DNA of 64,000 bases from Krasilnikovia cinnamomea (GTDB taxonomy: Bacteria > Actinomycetota > Actinomycetes > Mycobacteriales > Micromonosporaceae). The notes under the pieces are model-generated. The model was not told where the DNA came from. It searched no databases and was given only the letters and a program-made list of their open reading frames with translations. Shown here one piece after another: positions 1 through 8,156 of the stretch. The position numbers and the translations under genes were made by a program. The stretch's first letter is position 1. The number at the start of each line of letters is the position of its first letter. Location of the stretch: the NCBI RefSeq assembly GCF_004217545.1, contig NZ_SHKY01000001.1, positions 6,634,001-6,698,000 of the forward strand, read 5' to 3'.

Positions 1-196
1 TACGGTTGAGTGCGGCGCTCACCGGGTCGAGATAGACGGTGATCGAGCCGGCCAGTCCGGCCACCGCGTAGAGCAGCATCCGCTGCTGGCGGGAGTGCCG
101 GGCCGACCTGACGCGCAGGGCCAGCGCCACCCACAGGGCGAGCGCTCCGGCCAGTTCGACCTTCAGGCCGAATTGGTATATGGCAGCGAGGTCCAT
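1..196 (-). CDS. MAB_1171c-like membrane protein, N-terminal part
   Basis: The gene begins with ATG at 196 and runs off the left edge, so only 65 residues are visible. They hold two hydrophobic stretches (about residues 13-27 and 41-55) separated by a basic, Arg-rich loop. This is the usual start of the multi-pass MAB_1171c family of putative actinobacterial transporters. The start lies 7 bp after the stop of the ImmA/IrrE-type gene, which implies one transcript; ImmA-like and MAB_1171c genes are commonly paired in actinomycetes. The family name rests on context and the hydrophobic N-terminus, since most of the protein is outside the window. Its substrate is unknown. Confidence 0.6.
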   Translation of the reverse strand, partial: MDLAAIYQFGLKVELAGALALWVALALRVRSARHSRQQRMLLYAVAGLAGSITVYLDPVSAALNR

Positions 197-203
197 CGGT
201 TTC

Positions 204-704
204 CTATTCGCGAATGCCGAGCGCGAGTTCCAATTCGCCGCGTACGCCACCCGACGGCGGCCCGGCGCGGCTGCCGGCCGCGGTCCGGATCAGGCTGGCC
301 ACCAGCTCCGCTTCCTGCTCCTGCTCGTCGGTGTAGTTGGTGCGGGCGAGCAGTCGGCGGACCAGCGCCGGATCGAGGTCCGGCAACAGGCGGGCGAAGG
401 TGGTGGACGCCCCGTCGTGGATCGCGCCGTGGTCGCAGACCAGGTGCCCGATCTCGTGCAGGATGATGTGTTCCCGGTGGAAGGCGGTGGTGCGTTCCTC
501 GACGAAGATGTCGTCGCTGAAGTCGGTGGAGATCCACAGGCCGCAGGTGTGCGCGGTCATCGCGCCGTCCAGCGTGTGTACGTTGATCGGCCGGCCTCGC
601 CGCGTTGCGAGATCGGCCAGCAGGGCGCCGACGGAGAACGGTTTGGGCAGACTGAGCGAGTCGACGACCGCCTGGCAGCTTCTCAGCATCCGCCGGTTTG
701 GCAT
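204..704 (-). CDS. ImmA/IrrE family metallo-endopeptidase
   Basis: This 166-residue protein carries the zinc-metalloprotease motif HEIGHLVCDH near residue 82. His-Glu-x-x-His supplies zinc ligands and the catalytic Glu. Proteins of this family (ImmA, IrrE/PprI) typically cleave a partner helix-turn-helix repressor to release a stress or mobile-element response. The ATG at 704 is preceded by GGAAAGGA about 10 bp upstream. It is followed after 7 bp by the MAB_1171c-like gene. The usual XRE-type repressor partner is not found upstream in this window, so its target is unknown. It is short for the family but complete around the active site. Confidence 0.8.
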   Translation of the reverse strand: MPNRRMLRSCQAVVDSLSLPKPFSVGALLADLATRRGRPINVHTLDGAMTAHTCGLWISTDFSDDIFVEERTTAFHREHIILHEIGHLVCDHGAIHDGASTTFARLLPDLDPALVRRLLARTNYTDEQEQEAELVASLIRTAAGSRAGPPSGGVRGELELALGIRE

Positions 705-1178
705 CGTCGCAGGTCCTTTCCCTGCGCGGACGCCGAGCGCGACCGAGGGCCGGGTGCGTCCGGTGGGGCCTGACTGCGGTCCATCAGGGCGTCCTCAATG
801 TCGGGTGGGTCGAGTGCCTCACTCACCATAGAGGACAGACAGCCCTCGCTGGAGGCCTCCAGACATTTGTCGCCGTTGATCCGCTATCGGCGGTGTGCCG
901 GGCGTGTGGGGAGTCAGGCCCGGTTCTCCAGGGCGTGGTTCAGGCGGCGCAGAAGGTCGGCGAGGGCGGCGCGGTCGTCGTCGCGGAGATCGGCCAGCGC
1001 CCGCATCACCCTTCTCCCGTTCCGTGGGCAAGGTGCCGAACCGCATGCGGGCGCGCCAGTGCCCAATGTGGAGCGGTGTGATTCGTGAAGACTTCGGGTT
1101 AGGAGCTGACCCGAACTCCTCATGATCCACGCTCCGCGCACTTTGAGCCGCTAGGTGAGCGCCTGGCGGCTCGCCGCG
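705..1178. other. Gene-poor stretch between ImmA gene and ATPase regulator
   Basis: About 470 bp with no convincing full-length gene. A short minus-strand ORF (683-829, 48 codons, overlapping the ImmA start) has no clear Shine-Dalgarno and no recognisable product. Just beyond it is a fragment resembling the C-terminus of a MarR-type regulator (see 914-1006). The stretch probably holds the ImmA promoter and remnants of a decayed gene. Confidence 0.5.
914..1006 (-). pseudogene. Possible MarR-type regulator C-terminal remnant
   Basis: About 30 residues in one minus-strand frame read LADLRDDDRAALADLLRRLN before a TGA at 914. That is the style of the last helix of MarR-family repressors (acidic patch, then ALxxLLRRL). 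No winged-helix DNA-binding part is found upstream in any frame, and the ORF has no good start. If the resemblance is real this is a decayed gene; it could equally be a chance amphipathic stretch in GC-rich DNA. Confidence 0.25.
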
Positions 1179-3146
1179 TCAGCGGCCGGACTCGCGCTGC
1201 CAGAGGATCTCGGTGAGCCGCTCCACCCCGGCGGCCAGGTGCCGGCGGAACGTACTCATCGGCAGGCGCAGCAGATCCGCCGCCGCCTGCTGCGTGCCCG
1301 CCGGCTGCAGGTACGTGTGGTGCAGCGCGCGGTACGCGGACCGGTCCCGGGGCGCGTCGGCCATCGTCGCGGCGGCCTGCTCGAAGGCCGCGCGCAGCGC
1401 CTCGACCCTGCCCTCGCCCGGAGCGCCGCCCTCGCCCGGAGCGCCGCTCTCGCCCGGAGCGCCGTCCTCGCCCGGAGCGCCGACGGCCAGCCGGGTGGCC
1501 AGCAGCGGGCTCGCCGCCAGCCGGTCGGGCCGGTTCCACTCCCGCAACGCCTCCCGCACCGCGGCCGCGAAGGCACCCCGGTCCATGGTGGTAGGTGCGG
1601 CCGGCGGCTCCACGGCCATCGGTTCCTCGGCCGTCTCCCGGGTGGCCAGCAGGTTCAGCCACGCCAGCCGCGGGGTGACGCGCCAGTCGTGGCCGAACCC
1701 GGCGTAGCGGCGCCCGCCGACGGTGAAGTCGGCGTCCGGCGCGCGGGGGAAGTCGACGTACTCGCACATCGCGGCCCATAGGTCCGGGTCGGACTGGTAG
1801 ATCAGGGCGTATCCGAGGTGCGGGGTGGTCAGGTAGTGGCGCACCGAGTTGATCGAGACGAGTGCCTGCACCGGGGAGGGGTCCTGGTACACCTCGGCGT
1901 CGAGCCAGTACCGCACCAGCGACACCGCCTCGCCGGGCGCCGGGGCGGCGCATCGCCAGGCCGCCAGCGCGGCCGGGTCGGCCGGGTCGGCCGCGTACAG
2001 GGTGAGCAGCACGACCAGGCCCACCGCGGTGCCCTGCCCGTCGACGACCGCGTGCACGCCCTCGGGCGACTGACGGCACCAGTGGTCGAAGATCTCCGCC
2101 GACTCGGCGCCCTCGTGCCGTTCGATCATCGCCCGCAGCTGCGGCCAGCGCGGCGGGTCAGCGGTCACGACCCGCAGCTCGCCGTCCGGGCTGTGCTGCA
2201 GGAAGGCGCCGATCACCGGGCTCTCGCGATGCAGGAACGCGAAGTCCAGCAGGATCCGGCGCTGGTCGTCGGGGGCGGCGCGGCCGAACTGGCGCCGGTA
2301 GTACGCCCCGGCCCGGCGGTGGATCGCGGCGTGCAGCTGCGGGTGACGCCAGCGCAGGTCGCGGGCGAGTGCCTCGCGGGCGAGGTCGTGCGGCACCAGC
2401 CCGTGCGTGCCGGCGGAGATCACCGACAGGCCGCGCAGCCAGTCGAACAGCTCGTGCGCGTCCGGCACCTCCAGCAGCTCGGCCAGCAGCGGCTCGGTCG
2501 TGGCGGCCACCTGCGAGACCGCGTCGAGCGCCATCCGGTGTGACGGGCCGGGCACCGCGTCGACGAGCGCGGTCAGCAGGGTGGCCACCACCTCCGGGCC
2601 CGCCGCGGGGGTGGGGCCGCGGCCCTGGGCGTGCACGTCGGCGATCAGCGCCAGGGCCAGCGGGTGGCCGTGGGTGAAGGCGAGCGCGTCGGCGTGCGCC
2701 GCTTCGGGTACATGGCGCCGGGCGAGCAACTGCCGGCTCTCGTCCGGTCCCAGGTTGGCCAGCGGCATCGGGTGCAGCATGCTGCGCCATCCCGGGTCGG
2801 TGCGGTAGCGCAGCGGCGGCTCCGACCGGCTGGCCACGGCCACCACGGCGTCGGCGGGCAGCGCCGCCAGCACCTCCGTCGCGGGCTCGCCGTCGGATAG
2901 TACGACGAGCCGTTCGCCCTCGACGGCCGCGTCATCGAGCCAGCGCACCGGTCGTCCGGCCTGTTCCGCCAGGCCCGCGAACTGGTGCAGCAGCGAGGTC
3001 TTGCCCACCCCGCCGGGCCCGTGCACCCAGACCAGCGCGCCGCCGTCGGCGCCCAGCAACCGCCCGAACCCGGCCAGCTCCGCGGTGCGGCCGACGAAGT
3101 CCTGGCGGCGGGCCGCGGCGACCTGGTCGGCGAACCGGATGCTCAC
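1179..3146 (-). CDS. P-loop NTPase regulator with C-terminal helix-turn-helix-like region
   Basis: A 655-residue cytoplasmic protein. Near residue 45 it has a Walker A motif, GPGGVGKTS, in a STAND/AAA-like ATPase region. A long alpha-helical middle follows, and the last 50 residues resemble a sigma region-4-like helix-turn-helix (AAADLLRLPMSTFRRHL). This architecture is common in actinomycete ATP-dependent transcriptional regulators. The GTG at 3146 is chosen because GGAGG lies just upstream (close, 2 bp) and the ATPase domain begins right after; longer frames into the divergent region lack family-like sequence. A linker near the C-terminus contains four GAPGE-x repeats. It is divergent from the secreted protein at 3326, a possible target. 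Ligand unknown. Confidence 0.75.
   Translation of the reverse strand: MSIRFADQVAAARRQDFVGRTAELAGFGRLLGADGGALVWVHGPGGVGKTSLLHQFAGLAEQAGRPVRWLDDAAVEGERLVVLSDGEPATEVLAALPADAVVAVASRSEPPLRYRTDPGWRSMLHPMPLANLGPDESRQLLARRHVPEAAHADALAFTHGHPLALALIADVHAQGRGPTPAAGPEVVATLLTALVDAVPGPSHRMALDAVSQVAATTEPLLAELLEVPDAHELFDWLRGLSVISAGTHGLVPHDLAREALARDLRWRHPQLHAAIHRRAGAYYRRQFGRAAPDDQRRILLDFAFLHRESPVIGAFLQHSPDGELRVVTADPPRWPQLRAMIERHEGAESAEIFDHWCRQSPEGVHAVVDGQGTAVGLVVLLTLYAADPADPAALAAWRCAAPAPGEAVSLVRYWLDAEVYQDPSPVQALVSINSVRHYLTTPHLGYALIYQSDPDLWAAMCEYVDFPRAPDADFTVGGRRYAGFGHDWRVTPRLAWLNLLATRETAEEPMAVEPPAAPTTMDRGAFAAAVREALREWNRPDRLAASPLLATRLAVGAPGEDGAPGESGAPGEGGAPGEGRVEALRAAFEQAAATMADAPRDRSAYRALHHTYLQPAGTQQAAADLLRLPMSTFRRHLAAGVERLTEILWQRESGR
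1411..1482. repeat. Four tandem 18-bp repeats inside the ATPase regulator
   Basis: Four consecutive 18-bp units, differing only at the first two bases, encode a collagen-like Gly-Ala-Pro-Gly-Glu-x hexapeptide repeat in the linker before the C-terminal helix-turn-helix. The length is a multiple of three, so unit number can vary without breaking the frame. Confidence 0.9.
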
Positions 3147-3325
3147 GGCCTCCAGTCTCGTCCGCTCCACCGGACTTTGGAAGACGAAACGGTCAAAAGG
3201 GGGATCGGGGTGAGCGCAAAGTGAGCGGTTATCGGGCGGGGAATGGTCTGTTTTGTGGCTATTGGTCAGCCATACGGTCATTTGCGTCAGAACGAGCACC
3301 GCCAAGACCCGAGGAGCGTTCCACG

Positions 3326-3754
3326 ATGATCCGCCACACGACGTCCCGCAGCACCGCCGGCCACCGCACCCGCCGCACCGCGCTCGCCGCCGGCATCGCC
3401 GGTGCCTCCGCCCTCGCGCTGATCGCGCTGCCCGGCGCCGCGTACGCATCCGCCACCGGCTGGGGCGGCACGCTGCTGCCGGGCCAGCAGCGGTGCCTGA
3501 GCCTGTACGCCAGCTACCAGGTGCGCGCCGACGGCCAGGCCACCAACCAGGGCGCCAGGTTCAAGGTGCAGCGCAACGGCGTAGTCGTCTACGGCTCGCC
3601 GACCGGCACCACCAGCGCGTTCGCCTGGGAGGGCCGCTCCTCCTACGGCACCTTCCCGGGTCCCGGCACCTACACCGTCTGCGCGACCAACAACAACGGC
3701 ACGAACACCCTCGTCAACATCCACCTCTTCACCGACGCCAACCTGCCGTACTGA
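3326..3754 (+). CDS. Small secreted protein of unknown function
   Basis: A 142-residue protein with a classical Sec signal. A twin-basic Arg-rich N-terminus is followed by a hydrophobic Ala/Leu core and an Ala-x-Ala type cleavage site near residues 40-44 (GAAYASA). The mature part (about 100 residues) is rich in Gly, Thr, Asn and aromatics, is beta-like, and has two cysteines that could form one disulfide. ATG at 3326 has GAGGAGCG 7 bp upstream. A perfect hairpin terminator follows at 3775-3812, so it is probably a single-gene unit. No family was recognised. The divergent ATPase regulator is a possible controller. Confidence 0.75.
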   Translation: MIRHTTSRSTAGHRTRRTALAAGIAGASALALIALPGAAYASATGWGGTLLPGQQRCLSLYASYQVRADGQATNQGARFKVQRNGVVVYGSPTGTTSAFAWEGRSSYGTFPGPGTYTVCATNNNGTNTLVNIHLFTDANLPY

Positions 3755-3774
3755 GAGCCACCCACCACGCACAC

Positions 3775-3812
3775 GGCGCCGCGTACCGTCCACCCGGGCG
3801 GTACGCGGCGCC
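3775..3812 (+). terminator. Hairpin terminator after the secreted-protein gene
   Basis: Perfect 14-bp inverted repeat (GGCGCCGCGTACCG paired with its complement) around a 10-nt loop, starting 20 bp after the stop at 3754. No long T-run follows, as is usual in actinomycetes. Confidence 0.8.
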
Positions 3813-3833
3813 CACCCCTGCGTGCCCGCGATG

Positions 3834-3851
3834 TTGAGTACGCGTACTCAA
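3834..3851. promoter_or_regulatory. 18-bp perfect palindrome, candidate operator
   Basis: TTGAGTACGCGTACTCAA is a perfect dyad 119 bp before the GTG of the GNAT-aminotransferase gene. Part of it recurs 12 bp later as GAGTACGC. It has no loop and no adjacent stop codon, so a protein-binding site fits better than a terminator. The binding protein is unknown. Confidence 0.55.
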
Positions 3852-3970
3852 CCACCAGCGAGTACGCCGAACGGTCCGGGCCCGGCGCGCCGCCGCGTAG
3901 GGTTTCGCCGCGACACCCCCGGCGGATCTTGCCGCCGGCGGTCCCGGACCGAGGCGAGGGAGAATCCACA

Positions 3971-5812
3971 GTGGTTGCGGCGAGGCTTGGATTGCGGCTG
4001 GGCACCCCGGCGGACCGGGACTGGATCCACCGCCTCCGGCACGAGGTGTACGCCCAGGAGCTGGGCCAGCACGCCGTCGTCCCGGCGGGCCGGCTCAGCG
4101 ACGCCCTCGACGAGCGCGGCGTGGTCTACCTGGTCGCCACGTCGGGCGGGACCCCCGCCGGCTTCGTCAGCATCACGCCGCCGTGGGTCGGCCAGTGGTC
4201 TCTGGACAAGTACCTCTCCCGCGCCGAGCTGCCCGCGCTCGACGCGGCCGACGCGTTCGAGATCCGCATCCTGACCGTGGCCGCGCCGTGGCGCGGCACC
4301 GCGGTCGCCTCCCTGCTGATGTACGCGGCGCTGCGCTGGGTGCAGTCCCGTGGCGGGCGCCAGGTGCTGGCGATGGGCCGCACCGACCTGGCCGACATGT
4401 ACCGGGCCGCCGGCCTGCGCCCGACCGGTCACACCGTGGTGTCCGGCGCGGTCACCTTCGAGGTGATGTCGGCGAGAGTGGACGCGCTGGCGACCCGGGC
4501 GCGGCAACGGTACGGCCCCGTGCTGGCCCGCCTCGGCGCCGACCTGGACTGGCGGCTCGACATGCCGGTGCACCCCGGCGCGGACGGCTGCGCCCACGGC
4601 GGAGCCTCGTTCGACGGCATCGGCGCCGACTTCCGCCGCCTGCACCGCCGCCGGGAGGTCGTCGCGGCCGACGTGCTCGACGCGTGGTTCCCGCCCGCGC
4701 CCGGGGTGCTCGACGTGCTGGCCGAGGATCCGGGCTGGCACGCCCGTACCTCCCCGCCGGTCGCCGCGGACGGCCTGCGCGCCGAGATCGCGGCGGCGCG
4801 CGGCGTGCCCACCGGCGCGCTCACCCTCGGCGCGGGCTCCTCCGACCTCATCTTCCGGGCCTTCCGCGAGTGGCTCACCCCGGCCAGCCGGGTGCTGCTC
4901 ATCGATCCCACGTACGGCGAGTACGCCCACGTCACCACCGAGGTGATCGGCTGCCGGGTGGACCGCCTGCCGATCGGCCCCGCCGACGGGTGGCGCATCG
5001 ACGTCGACCGGCTCGCCGGGGCGCTGGCCGGCGGCGCCTACGACCTGGCGGTGGTGGTGAATCCCAACAATCCCACCGGCGGGCGGCTGCCACTGGAGGT
5101 GATGCGGGACCTGATCGCGCGGGTCCCGGCGCGTACCCGGCTGTGGATCGATGAGGCGTACGTGGGCTACGCCGGCCTGGACCAGTCGCTGGCACCCCTG
5201 GCCGCCGAGCGCTCCAACATCGTCGTCTGCACGTCGATGTCCAAGATGTACGCCCTGTCGGGCATGCGGGTGGCGTACCTCACCAGCGACGAGACCACCG
5301 CGGCGGCGCTGCGCCGGTGGACGCCGCCGTGGGCGGTCAGCCTGCCCGCGCAGTTGGCGGCGGTGGCGGCGCTGCGCGACCCGGCGTACTACGCGGCGCG
5401 CTGGGCGCAGACCGCGGTGCTGCGCGCCGAACTGGCGGCGAGCCTGCGCGCGGTGGACCCGGCCGCCCGCGTCGAGCCGGCCGTGGCCAACTTCCTGCTG
5501 GTCACGCTCCCGGCGCAGGGCCCGAGCGCGGCCGAGGTGGTCGCCCGCTGCCGCCGCGACGACGTGTACCTGCGGGACCTGTCGCCCATGTCACCGGCGT
5601 TCCAGGGCCGGACCATCCGGATCGCCGTCAAGGACCCGGCGGCCAACGCCCGGATCGTCGCCGCCTACCAGGCCGCGCTCGCGGCGCCGGGTGCCGGTGT
5701 CGTGCCGCCCGGCCTCGCGGTCTCCCGCGACGCCGCCGCGCCCCGCCGCGACGGCAGGTGCTCGCCCGCCACCGCGGCGGACAACCGGGTGGCGGGCCCG
5801 GCGGCCCGATGA
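3971..5812 (+). CDS. GNAT acetyltransferase - class I/II aminotransferase fusion
   Basis: A 613-residue two-domain enzyme. Residues 1 to about 165 look like a GNAT N-acyltransferase. Residues about 230-590 are a PLP-dependent aminotransferase of the HisC/aspartate-aminotransferase fold, with NPNNPTG near residue 364, DEAYVGY, and the PLP Schiff-base lysine at about residue 425 in TSMSK. Such a fusion could transaminate and acylate one metabolite, or couple amino-donor sensing to transamination; the substrate cannot be read from sequence. GTG at 3971 is chosen for the GAGGGAGA just upstream and because the GNAT fold begins there. The stop overlaps the next ATG (ATGA), so the two products are translationally coupled. 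Confidence 0.85.
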   Translation: MVAARLGLRLGTPADRDWIHRLRHEVYAQELGQHAVVPAGRLSDALDERGVVYLVATSGGTPAGFVSITPPWVGQWSLDKYLSRAELPALDAADAFEIRILTVAAPWRGTAVASLLMYAALRWVQSRGGRQVLAMGRTDLADMYRAAGLRPTGHTVVSGAVTFEVMSARVDALATRARQRYGPVLARLGADLDWRLDMPVHPGADGCAHGGASFDGIGADFRRLHRRREVVAADVLDAWFPPAPGVLDVLAEDPGWHARTSPPVAADGLRAEIAAARGVPTGALTLGAGSSDLIFRAFREWLTPASRVLLIDPTYGEYAHVTTEVIGCRVDRLPIGPADGWRIDVDRLAGALAGGAYDLAVVVNPNNPTGGRLPLEVMRDLIARVPARTRLWIDEAYVGYAGLDQSLAPLAAERSNIVVCTSMSKMYALSGMRVAYLTSDETTAAALRRWTPPWAVSLPAQLAAVAALRDPAYYAARWAQTAVLRAELAASLRAVDPAARVEPAVANFLLVTLPAQGPSAAEVVARCRRDDVYLRDLSPMSPAFQGRTIRIAVKDPAANARIVAAYQAALAAPGAGVVPPGLAVSRDAAAPRRDGRCSPATAADNRVAGPAAR

Positions 5813-6636
5813 TCACGGTCGATGCCCTGGTGCCCTACCTGGCCGGGGCGCTCGCCGTCGGCGGGATCGCGGTCGTCGTGTCCCGGCGGCGGGAGATGAT
5901 CCAGCGGTGGTGCGCCTGGGCGATCGGGATGCCGCTGGTCACCGGCGCGTTCTGGCTGGGGGCGCCCGGGGCGGCCGCGCTCGCGGCGGTGGCCGCCGTC
6001 ATCGCCGCCCTCGAGTACGGCGCCCTCGTGCGGGCGCCATGGCCGGACCGGGCCGCGCTGGCCACCGCCCTGGTCGCGGTGATCGGCACGGTGTGGCTCG
6101 CCCCGGACCATGTCCTGCGCGCCGTCGGCGCGGGCGCGGTGCTGGTCGGGGTCGTACCGCTGCTGGCCGGGGACGCCACGGGCGGCCTGCGCCGGGCGGG
6201 GTCCGGCGTGCTGGGCCTGGTCTGGCTCGCCCCGCTGGCGGCCGTGGTGCCGTTGGGCGCCGCCGCGCTGGTGCTCTTCGCCGCGGTCTCGATCGGCGAC
6301 ATCGCCGCCTACCTGGCCGGCCGTCGGTTCGGCGGCCCGCGCTTGTCCCTGCTGTCCCCGGCGAAACGCTGGAGCGGCACGGTCGTCGGCGCGGCCGTGG
6401 CCGTCGGCGTCCTGGCCGCCTTCGGCGTCTTCGCGCGCGACCTGCCGACGCCGCTGGTCGCCGGTCTCGTGGCCGCCGTCGCGGTCGGCGCTCCGCTGGG
6501 TGACCTGTTCGAGTCGATGATCAAGCGCGGTGCCGGGGTCAAGGACGCCGCCGGCTGGCTGCCCGGTTCCGGCGGACTGTTGGACCGCGTCGACTCCCTG
6601 CTGGCCGCGCTGGCCGTTACGCTGCTGCTGTCCTGA
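5809..6636 (+). CDS. Phosphatidate cytidylyltransferase (CdsA)-like membrane protein
   Basis: A 275-residue, multi-pass membrane protein (about 7-8 hydrophobic segments). Its C-terminus carries the CDP-diglyceride synthase signature: SMIKRGAGVKD, then GSGGLLDRVDS. The usual PGHGG of the signature reads PGSGG, so the conserved His is Ser. In the family this motif binds CTP and metal to make CDP-diacylglycerol. The His change and the coupling to a GNAT-aminotransferase (4-bp ATGA overlap) suggest a specialised paralogue acting on a related lipid or polyprenyl substrate, rather than the housekeeping CdsA. That specialisation is inference. Confidence 0.75.
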   Translation: MITVDALVPYLAGALAVGGIAVVVSRRREMIQRWCAWAIGMPLVTGAFWLGAPGAAALAAVAAVIAALEYGALVRAPWPDRAALATALVAVIGTVWLAPDHVLRAVGAGAVLVGVVPLLAGDATGGLRRAGSGVLGLVWLAPLAAVVPLGAAALVLFAAVSIGDIAAYLAGRRFGGPRLSLLSPAKRWSGTVVGAAVAVGVLAAFGVFARDLPTPLVAGLVAAVAVGAPLGDLFESMIKRGAGVKDAAGWLPGSGGLLDRVDSLLAALAVTLLLS

Positions 6637-6680
6637 CCGCCAAGATCACCGGTTGCCGGGCGTCGTTACGATCAACGCCC

Positions 6681-7136
6681 ATGGATCAGAGCGCGCCCAC
6701 CCCCACCACACCGGTCATCTACGACGGCACGATCGACGTCCGGTTCAGCGATCTGGACGCGTACGGGCACGTCAACGCCAAGAACTACGTCGACTATGTC
6801 GCGACGACCCGGCTGCGGTTCCTGGACGAGCGGATGCCCGTGTCCAGCGCGGAGATCATCCGGCGCGGGTACGCGTTCTATCTGCGGAAGTCCGAGATCA
6901 CGTACCGGCGTCCCATCACCGGCCTGGCGACGCTGCACATCTCGTCGTTCTCCGAGCGGCTGGACGGCGCGCAACTGGCCGTGCGGTTCGACATCCGCAG
7001 CGCGGACCGGTCGGTGCTGCACTCCGATGGCACGCTGACCTACACCATCGTCGCGTTGTCGACGGGCAAACCGGTCGACGAGGTGCCGCAGTGGCTGGCC
7101 GAACTGTTCCTCCAGCCGGAGCCGGTCGGCTGCTGA
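6681..7136 (+). CDS. 4HBT-type acyl-CoA thioesterase
   Basis: A 151-residue single hotdog-fold protein. The 4-hydroxybenzoyl-CoA thioesterase signature FSDLDAYGHVNAKNYVDYV is near residues 22-40, with the catalytic Asp in DLDAYGHVN. Family members hydrolyse acyl-CoA thioesters in the cytosol; the acyl chain here is not determined. There is no Shine-Dalgarno, but TACGAT lies 8 nt before the ATG, which fits a leaderless transcript with its own promoter rather than read-through from the upstream operon (45-bp gap). Confidence 0.85.
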   Translation: MDQSAPTPTTPVIYDGTIDVRFSDLDAYGHVNAKNYVDYVATTRLRFLDERMPVSSAEIIRRGYAFYLRKSEITYRRPITGLATLHISSFSERLDGAQLAVRFDIRSADRSVLHSDGTLTYTIVALSTGKPVDEVPQWLAELFLQPEPVGC

Positions 7137-7302
7137 CGCCGCGACCGTGACGCGGGTCAGCCGCGGCCAGCGAGTGGCCCGCCCCGGCGCCGGGTCGCGC
7201 ATGTTACGTCCGCACGGGCGGATTGCCCCAGCGTGACGGTGATCATCGCGGGTGTCGTACCCACGTGCGATCCTCGCGATCTGACGTCCCGGAAAGGGGG
7301 CC

Positions 7303-8115
7303 GTGTTGGCCGGCTTCATCGACGCCACCAAGGTGGCCGTCCGCAGCGATGGCGCGAGCTTCGAGGTCGAGCTCGACCCGCAGTGGACGATCGGCGACAA
7401 GCCCAACGGCGGCTACCTGCTGTCCGTGCTCGCCCGCGCCGCGACCAGCGCCGACCCGGCCGGGCGGCACCCGCATCCGCTCGCCGCCAGCGCCACCTAC
7501 CTGGCCGCGCCGACGGTCGGTCCGGCGGTGGTGGAGGTCACCACGCTGCGCACCGGCCGATCGGCCAGCCAGCTGCGTGCCCGCCTGGTGCAGGGCGGCC
7601 AGGCCTGCGTGGAGGCGCTGTTCACCCTCGGGCGGCTGGACCCGGACGCGGAGCCCCGCTGGGCCAACAGCCCCGCTGTGCCGTTGCCGCCCGAGGACGA
7701 CTGCCCGGTGATCCCGGTCGAGCCGCCGGGCTCCGGCGTCAAGGTGAACCTGATGGAGGTGGTCGAGCAGCGGCTGGACCCGGCCGTGCTGGGTTTCGCG
7801 TTCGGCCAGCCGAGTGAGCGGGCCGAGCTGCGGGGCTGGCTGCGCTTCATCGACGGGATGGAGCCGGACCCGATCTCGTTGCTGTTCGTCGCCGACTCGT
7901 TCCCGCCGGCCACGTTCGCCATCGGCAGCGTCGGCTGGGTGCCGACGCTGGAGCTGACGGTCTACGTACGGGCCGTTCCGGCGCCCGGGCCGTTGCGGGT
8001 GCGGCAGGTCGCCCGGCTCGTCGAGGACGGCCTGGTGGACGAGGTCTGCGAGGTCTGGGACAGCCGCGGCCGGCTGGTCGCCCAGGCGACCCAGCTGGCC
8101 AAGGTCCGCTTCTGA
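7303..8115 (+). CDS. Acyl-CoA thioesterase II-like (double hotdog) protein
   Basis: A 270-residue thioesterase-family protein. The N-terminal half has the hotdog motif around WTIGDKPNGGYLLSVLARA. The C-terminal half repeats the fold and ends in GRLVAQATQLAKVRF, typical of TesB-like double-hotdog enzymes. It probably hydrolyses acyl-CoAs in the cytosol, like the smaller 4HBT protein just upstream (166-bp gap), but there is no sign that the two share a transcript. GTG at 7303 follows GGAAAGGGGG with 2 bp between; the next in-frame candidates would cut the first strand. Confidence 0.8.
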   Translation: MLAGFIDATKVAVRSDGASFEVELDPQWTIGDKPNGGYLLSVLARAATSADPAGRHPHPLAASATYLAAPTVGPAVVEVTTLRTGRSASQLRARLVQGGQACVEALFTLGRLDPDAEPRWANSPAVPLPPEDDCPVIPVEPPGSGVKVNLMEVVEQRLDPAVLGFAFGQPSERAELRGWLRFIDGMEPDPISLLFVADSFPPATFAIGSVGWVPTLELTVYVRAVPAPGPLRVRQVARLVEDGLVDEVCEVWDSRGRLVAQATQLAKVRF

Positions 8116-8156
8116 CCACACCGGTGCCGGGGCGGAAACACCGCACCGGTACCGGT

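Noticed and set aside
683..829. 48-codon minus-strand ORF overlapping the ImmA start
   Set aside because: No convincing RBS, no homology recognised, Pro/Ser/Arg-rich tail; could be noise, so mentioned only within the gap description.
1120..2079. 319-codon minus-strand Arg/Gly-rich frame
   Set aside because: It is an out-of-frame shadow of the ATPase regulator, without domain motifs and with extreme Arg/Gly/Ala composition.
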